Of a stretch of 64,000 nucleotides of DNA, positions 60,011-64,000 are shown one piece after another. The notes under the pieces are model-generated. The model was given only the letters and a program-made list of their open reading frames with translations, was not told where the DNA came from and ran no database searches. The first letter of the stretch is position 1; each line of letters starts with the position of its first letter. The DNA comes from an uncultured Acidobacteriaceae bacterium (GTDB taxonomy: Bacteria > Acidobacteriota > Terriglobia > Terriglobales > Acidobacteriaceae). The translations under genes and the position numbers were made by a program. Location: contig CALFMO010000011.1 of assembly GCA_937879855.1 (NCBI GenBank), forward strand, positions 1 through 64,000. Reading direction: 5' to 3'.

Positions 60011-61312
60011 TCACCGTTCCGTGATAGCTTCCAGAGTTTCAAAAAACGCAGGATAAGAAATTGCCGCCGACTCCGCCCCACGAATCACCGTTTCGCCCTG
60101 CGCCCGCAATCCTGCAACCGCAAACGCCATCGCGATGCGATGATCCCCAAACGAGTCGAGCTCAGCTCCATGCAGTCTTTGTCCCCCGGGTATACGAAGA
60201 CCATCCTCTCGCTCTTCCACCTGCGCACCCATCAGGCGCAGGTTGGCCGCCACGGCGGCAATGCGATCCGATTCCTTCACCCGCAACTCTCTCGCATCCC
60301 GCACTTCCATTCCCTGCTCCGTATACGGCGCGATCGCCGCCAGCACCGGAATCTCGTCAATTACCGCCGCCGTATCGGCTTCTGCAATCGTGGTTCCTCT
60401 GAGCCCCGCGCCCTCCACCTGCAGCGCTCCTACCATCTCACCGTGCACCTCTTGGAGTTGCATCACCGACACGTGCAGTCCCATTTGCATCAGTATGTCG
60501 AGGAGCCGCGCCCGCGTCGGATTCATCAGCAGGTTAGGAATGGTCAGCGCCGACCCCGGAAACAAAGCTGCCGCGCACAGAAAAAATGCCGCGCTCGAAA
60601 GATCGCCCGGGATGCTGGCTTCAATCCCCCGCAACCGCTGGCATCCGCGAATGCGCACCTCGCTTCCCTGCCCCACGCTTTTCCGATCCAGTTGCGCCCC
60701 AAACGCACGCAATGCCACTTCCCCGTGATCGCGAGTGCGCACCGCTTCCTCGATCCGCGTCTCGCCATCGGCAAATAATCCGGCAAACAGCAAACACGAT
60801 TTCACCTGTGCGCTGGCCACCGGCATTTTGTATTCGATCGCCTGCAGTGCTCCGCCGGTGATGCGCAACGGCGGCTTCCCTTCCCGCGACGTGATCTTCG
60901 CGCCCATTGCCGAAAGCGGCTTGATCACGCGCTCCATCGGACGCCGCGAGAGCGACTCATCCCCTTCCATTTCGCTGGTAAATTCTTGTCCCGCCACAAT
61001 CCCGCTGAGCATGCGCATGGTAGAACCTGAGTTCCCACAGTCGAGCGCGTGCGCAGGTGCGGCCAGCGCCAAGCCGCGTCCCTTCACTTCGATCACGCCA
61101 TCTTTCCGCTCCCACTCCACGCCCAGCGAACGCATACAGCCCAAAGTGCTCGCACAATCTGCCCCGGTCGAATAATTCTCCAGCCGCGACACTCCCTCCG
61201 CGATTCCTGCCAGCATGGCATAGCGATGCGAAATCGATTTGTCTCCGGGCAGTCGCACACTACCGCGCACGTTGCGCGCCGGACGCACCACCACCTGCGA
61301 CTCGCTTTTCAT
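60011..61312 (-). CDS. aroA: 3-phosphoshikimate 1-carboxyvinyltransferase (EPSP synthase)
   Basis: Sixth step of the shikimate pathway. 433 residues. Motifs: RLPGDKSISHRYAML (about 20-34), LDCGNSGSTMRMLSG (90-104), SLSRRPMERVIKPL, MPVASAQVKSCLLFAGL, PNLLMNPTRARLLDIL and RVKESDRIAA. The run of sequence resembles class II EPSP synthases more than class I. The first step, aroF, is encoded at 10713-11771. It is monocistronic, about 290 bp from the small secreted protein gene; the gap holds nothing recognisable. Confidence 0.95.
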   Translation of the reverse strand: MKSESQVVVRPARNVRGSVRLPGDKSISHRYAMLAGIAEGVSRLENYSTGADCASTLGCMRSLGVEWERKDGVIEVKGRGLALAAPAHALDCGNSGSTMRMLSGIVAGQEFTSEMEGDESLSRRPMERVIKPLSAMGAKITSREGKPPLRITGGALQAIEYKMPVASAQVKSCLLFAGLFADGETRIEEAVRTRDHGEVALRAFGAQLDRKSVGQGSEVRIRGCQRLRGIEASIPGDLSSAAFFLCAAALFPGSALTIPNLLMNPTRARLLDILMQMGLHVSVMQLQEVHGEMVGALQVEGAGLRGTTIAEADTAAVIDEIPVLAAIAPYTEQGMEVRDARELRVKESDRIAAVAANLRLMGAQVEEREDGLRIPGGQRLHGAELDSFGDHRIAMAFAVAGLRAQGETVIRGAESAAISYPAFFETLEAITER

Positions 61313-61336
61313 TCTGAGATCAATATAAAGGAAGGG

Positions 61337-61419
61337 ATTTCAGATTGCAGGTTGATGATTGCAGACATCTCGGTTGGCCGCTGGTTTTCAATCTGCCATC
61401 AAAAATCAGCAATCTGAAA
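61337..61419. repeat. AT-rich imperfect palindromic repeat, copy 3 of 3
   Basis: Left arm ATTTCAGATTGCAGGTTGAT, right arm ends AAAAATCAGCAATCTGAAA, with a GGTTGGCCGCTGG core. Related to 5565-5651 and 31284-31378 but more diverged. It lies between the aroA start and a hypothetical gene stop. Confidence 0.7.
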
Positions 61420-61428
61420 ACAGATTTT

Positions 61429-61833
61429 CTAGGCCGTCCTCGCCTCAGCCATAACCTCTTTCAAAATCTCTGCCGGCACTTCCTTCAACGTTACGCCGAA
61501 CTCAAACATCGGCGTCTCCGTGCCTCGCCCCCAGCGCGCCATTTCCCAGTGTGCGCGCACGAACTTCACCGCTGCATGCGGCCTCAGATCCAGCAGCAAG
61601 GGCGATTCCCCGCAATAAAACTTCTGGGGAAATGCCGCGATTGACTTCGCGTCCCAGGTTGCCCCATCCGCCGAACCAAAAATGCTGAGGTCGAGCGACT
61701 CCTGCTCGATGATCTTCGTGATAGCCAGCGTCACCAGGAACACGCGATTGGAGGCACCACTCACATCCACGCTGGGTCCATCGCCCTTGGCGCTGGCCAC
61801 CGTCTTCGCCGGAACCAATACCATATCCATCAT
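61429..61833 (-). CDS. Hypothetical protein (134 aa)
   Basis: No signal peptide. A beta-rich core with ASNRVFLVTLAITKIIEQES, LDLSIFGSADGATWDAKSIA and LDLRPHAAVKFVRAHWEMAR, ending with an amphipathic helix (VPAEILKEVMAEART). Its look suggests a beta-sandwich binding domain. I know it only as a hypothetical family. Two ATGs in a row form the start. Confidence 0.7.
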   Translation of the reverse strand: MMDMVLVPAKTVASAKGDGPSVDVSGASNRVFLVTLAITKIIEQESLDLSIFGSADGATWDAKSIAAFPQKFYCGESPLLLDLRPHAAVKFVRAHWEMARWGRGTETPMFEFGVTLKEVPAEILKEVMAEARTA

Positions 61834-62022
61834 GCCGACAGGATTGTAGCAAATCGCAAAAGCAAATACCGCAGTCGCGACACCGACAAGAAAATGATTC
61901 GTTTGAATGACGAACGCTTGACGGAAAGAGAAAATGATTTTTTGGAAGACCTGTTGTGCGGACGAAAAACCAAATGACTTTTTCGAGGAACCGATTGTCG
62001 GAGGAACGAAAGGTTTGGGAAG

Positions 62023-62075
62023 GGCACGGCTTCAGCCGTGCCGCCAAAACCAGCCCCGGACGCGGGCTTTAGCCC
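62023..62075. repeat. GGCACGGCTTCAGCCGTGCC hairpin plus GGGCTTTAGCCC
   Basis: GGCACGGCT-TC-AGCCGTGCC (62023-62042) and GGGC-TTTA-GCCC (62064-62075). The pair lies past the stop of the hypothetical membrane gene at 62088 and may be its terminator or a dispersed repeat. Confidence 0.75.
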
Positions 62076-62087
62076 CTGAGGAACGCT

Positions 62088-62441
62088 TTACGAATGTCGT
62101 GGCTCATCCAGCGCCGGCCGCGACTGCTGCTCTTCCTCTGTGCTGACTGCCATCCGCTTCGTCTTGCGATACACATTGGCGACGGCAAGCGTCCAGAAAG
62201 GAACTAAATCCACCCCCGGCACCAGTTTGGCAAAAAATGACGGCAGAAATTCCCAATGCCAGCCCAGCAGGTGAACCATCAACGCACCCACCCCAAAGTC
62301 CAGCACGTCATCCGCGGGTGACAGCGCGCCTTCCACAAACATCGGAAACACCGCCAACTGCAGCGCATCTGCAATGATTGCCACAATCATGGCCGCCTGA
62401 AACCGCGGCCCCGCAGAAATCGTTATTTTGTCATCGGTCAT
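62088..62441 (-). CDS. Small membrane protein (117 aa)
   Basis: Two or three hydrophobic segments: FQAAMIVAIIADALQLAVFP, then VLDFGVGALMVHLLGWHW, then FAKLVPGVDLVPFWTLAVAN. The C-terminus is charged and soluble. I recognise no family. Single gene, start ATG 62441. Confidence 0.7.
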   Translation of the reverse strand: MTDDKITISAGPRFQAAMIVAIIADALQLAVFPMFVEGALSPADDVLDFGVGALMVHLLGWHWEFLPSFFAKLVPGVDLVPFWTLAVANVYRKTKRMAVSTEEEQQSRPALDEPRHS

Positions 62442-62530
62442 GACAGGCCCAATTGCATCCTGTCTATTTTAGACGATTTCGCGCGTGTCCCCAGGCAATA
62501 AGAATCGCCACATGTTCACCGGGCTCACAT

Positions 62531-62887
62531 TCAGACTTGCCAATCCTCCGGCGGATTTTCAATCCCCCAGAACTCGCTCGACGGGCTGTCGAACTCAAGC
62601 CCCACCAGCCATGACGCCCCTTCAAGGACCGTGACTGCCAGCACCGTTTGCGCCGTCTTGCTCCGGCCATGCGAGAGCAATTCCACCGTTACCGGCGTCC
62701 TGTTCTTCAGTTGCACGGGCAAGATGATGCCGCACCCGTGCGCGTTTACCACCACCGTTTCATGCTTTCCGGAAAACCTTTGCTCAGGATCAAGGCTGCG
62801 AATCGCAACTGGAATCCGCCGCGACAGCCTTGTACTCCGCCTGGCATTCTTGAACTTCTCGAGCGCCGTCCCTCCGCTTGAGCTCAC
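62531..62887 (-). CDS. PilZ-domain protein
   Basis: 118 residues. The cyclic di-GMP-binding motif region is present at the start (RRSTRLSRRIPVAIRS, about 16-31) and the second motif reads VVNAHGCGIILP, with Asn and His in place of the usual Asp/Ser, so binding is uncertain. The remainder is the six-stranded PilZ barrel (TPVTVELLSHG, LVGLEFDSPS). Stand-alone PilZ proteins regulate motility, exopolysaccharide or secretion. A second PilZ domain is in the protein at 21452. Confidence 0.82.
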   Translation of the reverse strand: MSSSGGTALEKFKNARRSTRLSRRIPVAIRSLDPEQRFSGKHETVVVNAHGCGIILPVQLKNRTPVTVELLSHGRSKTAQTVLAVTVLEGASWLVGLEFDSPSSEFWGIENPPEDWQV

Positions 62888-63020
62888 GTTGTACCCAGCC
62901 TCCGCAGTTCATACCGCACTCCATACTGCCGTCCATATTAAGGACGAAGAAAGAGGCAGGGCGTTTTCCCTGTTTACAATTTACGAAAACCGAACAAGCA
63001 AAGGCCCCGAGGCCATCGGC

Positions 63021-63080
63021 GCCTTTCTTCGCGTCCTCCGCGATGTTTTTCAGTGACCTCCGCGGTTCAAAGCTTTGAAA
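63021..63080. repeat. Dispersed CTCCGCGATCTCAGCG-type repeat, copy 5
   Basis: GCCTTTCTTCGCGTCCTCCG, CGATGTTTTTCAGTGACCTC and CGCGGTTCAAAGCTTTG. Same family as copies at 10521, 43183, 45341 and 52687. Confidence 0.7.
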
Positions 63081-63131
63081 GCTCGCAAGGTTGAGTACCC
63101 TCCACGGTCCGTTTCTGTGGATAATCATTGC

Positions 63132-64000
63132 GTGCCCCAGCTAGAGAACTTTCGCCTCAAGGTCTTCCGCACCGTAGCCCAGCATCTCAACTTTCGCAAA
63201 GCAGCCGAATACCTTTTCCTTACCCAACCCGCCATCACGCTTCAAATCAAGGCTCTCGAAGACGATCTCGGAGTTCGGCTCTTCGATCGTTCCGCCAATC
63301 GCGTCTCCCTCACTCGGCAAGGATCTCTCCTTCTCGGCTACGCCAACAAAATAGCGACGCTGGCTTCCGAAGCAGAACAGGAACTCGGCGCCGAGCACGG
63401 CACGGTTTCCGGACAGCTCTCCCTCGGATCTTCCACCACCATCGCGCAATACGTTCTCCCGCGCCTTCTGGGCGCTTTTCTCGACGAACATCCTCGCGTG
63501 CAGTTTTCGCTGCACAGCGGCAACACCGGAGAGATCGTCCAACTCCTTCTCGACGACAAACTCTCCGTCGGCGTTATCGAAGGCCCGGCCAGAGCGCGCG
63601 GCATTCGTGCCGAGCCTTTCATGCAGGATGAGCTGGTCTTGATTACGTCTCCGGCCTTCGAATCCGATCGCATGTCCCGCGATCAACTCCTCGGATCGAA
63701 TCTTCTTATGCGCGAACACGGTTCCGGCTCGCGTCGCGTCGTCGAGTTAGCCTTGGAGAAGGCTGGCCTCAAGCTCAAGTCTTTCAAGAAAGCAATGGAC
63801 CTCGATTCCACCGAAGCCATCAAGTCCGCCGTCGAAGCCGGGCTTGGCATTGGTTTCGTCTCGCGTTGGTCGATTTCGAAAGAGTTGGAACTCGGGGTGC
63901 TAAAGACTGCCGAGGTCGCCGGACTCAGGATTGCGCGCCATTTTTCCTTAGTTTCGCGCACGGGTCCTGAATTGCAAGGTCCGGCGGGAGCTTTCCGGGC
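63132..64000 (+). CDS. LysR-family transcriptional regulator (cut by right window edge)
   Basis: The frame begins at GTG 63132 (PQLENFRLKVFRTVAQHLNF) and runs to the edge with no stop, about 289 codons. The winged helix-turn-helix is residues 5-62 (FRKAAEYLFLTQPAITLQI with KALEDDLGVRLFDRSANRVS), followed by the periplasmic-binding-like effector domain (LSLGSSTTIAQYVLPRLLGA, VGVIEGPARARGI, EAIKSAVEAGLGIGFVSRW). The target genes are not in view. The 244-bp gap to the divergent PilZ gene contains a repeat copy and the promoter. Confidence 0.92.
   Translation, partial: MPQLENFRLKVFRTVAQHLNFRKAAEYLFLTQPAITLQIKALEDDLGVRLFDRSANRVSLTRQGSLLLGYANKIATLASEAEQELGAEHGTVSGQLSLGSSTTIAQYVLPRLLGAFLDEHPRVQFSLHSGNTGEIVQLLLDDKLSVGVIEGPARARGIRAEPFMQDELVLITSPAFESDRMSRDQLLGSNLLMREHGSGSRRVVELALEKAGLKLKSFKKAMDLDSTEAIKSAVEAGLGIGFVSRWSISKELELGVLKTAEVAGLRIARHFSLVSRTGPELQGPAGAFR

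Noticed and set aside
1..64000. CRISPR array, prophage, IS element or rRNA/tRNA gene
   Set aside because: No regularly spaced direct repeats, no transposase, integrase or phage proteins and no rRNA or cloverleaf-like sequence seen by reading; a tRNAscan or Infernal run would confirm.

Overview
The window looks like chromosomal DNA of an Acidobacteriota (class Terriglobia, Koribacter-like) bacterium. This rests on gene content rather than a marker gene: a 1,226-residue Oar-like TonB receptor with an N-terminal carboxypeptidase-regulatory domain next to a LacI regulator, a giant SBBP-repeat secreted protein, many PilZ/GAF proteins, small secreted proteins of the kind seen in that phylum, and many dispersed palindromic intergenic repeats. 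There is no rRNA, tRNA, CRISPR array, transposase or phage gene that I can see.

Layout. 1-2002: clpP (cut by the window edge) and tig, transcribed leftward. 2095-4716: a two-gene accessory insert (a HEPN/DUF5677-like protein and a frameshifted DUF4238 gene) bracketed by a 16-bp direct repeat. 4783-18385: housekeeping and repair genes (udgB, an ECF sigma/anti-sigma/secreted-protein operon, murB, bacilliredoxin, a YVTN beta-propeller, aroF, an alcohol dehydrogenase, nfo, a RelB/RelE-type toxin-antitoxin pair, leuS, a membrane protein). 18362-27272: GT87 glycosyltransferase plus lipoprotein, AmrS with a PilZ-GAF-Sel1 protein, a second GAF protein, an amidinotransferase, DUF2252 and a ferredoxin with CRP-like sites upstream. 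27829-32545: L,D-transpeptidase, a 55-residue membrane protein, an SPFH protein, apt-acyP, efp and a YtxH protein. 32869-39704: a small exopolysaccharide locus (NusG paralogue, Wzc-type tyrosine autokinase, TPR protein, O-antigen-ligase-like protein, barrel protein). 39828-45309: thrC-thrB with a cupin and an unusual SDR, divergent from a trans-sulfuration enzyme. 45501-57770: TonB receptor/LacI, AsmA, XRE-cupin regulator, and two large secreted proteins sharing an unusual C-terminal module. 57802-64000: CBS protein, small envelope proteins, aroA, a PilZ protein and a LysR regulator cut by the right edge.

How it works together. Most genes are ordinary core functions in short operons. The accessory signals that stand out are: (i) the bracketed DUF4238/HEPN-like insert; (ii) the exopolysaccharide leader carrying an ops-like element opposite a NusG paralogue; (iii) the shared two-helix plus internal-lipobox C-terminal module of the two neighbouring secreted proteins; (iv) an SDR lacking its catalytic Tyr/Lys; (v) an EF-P with Asn at the modified-residue position; (vi) CRP-like palindromes and a compact candidate structured RNA in the ferredoxin/transpeptidase gap; and (vii) at least seven families of intergenic palindromic repeats. 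Start codons were moved from the longest possible frame wherever a Shine-Dalgarno sequence or family length argued for it; these choices are stated per gene.
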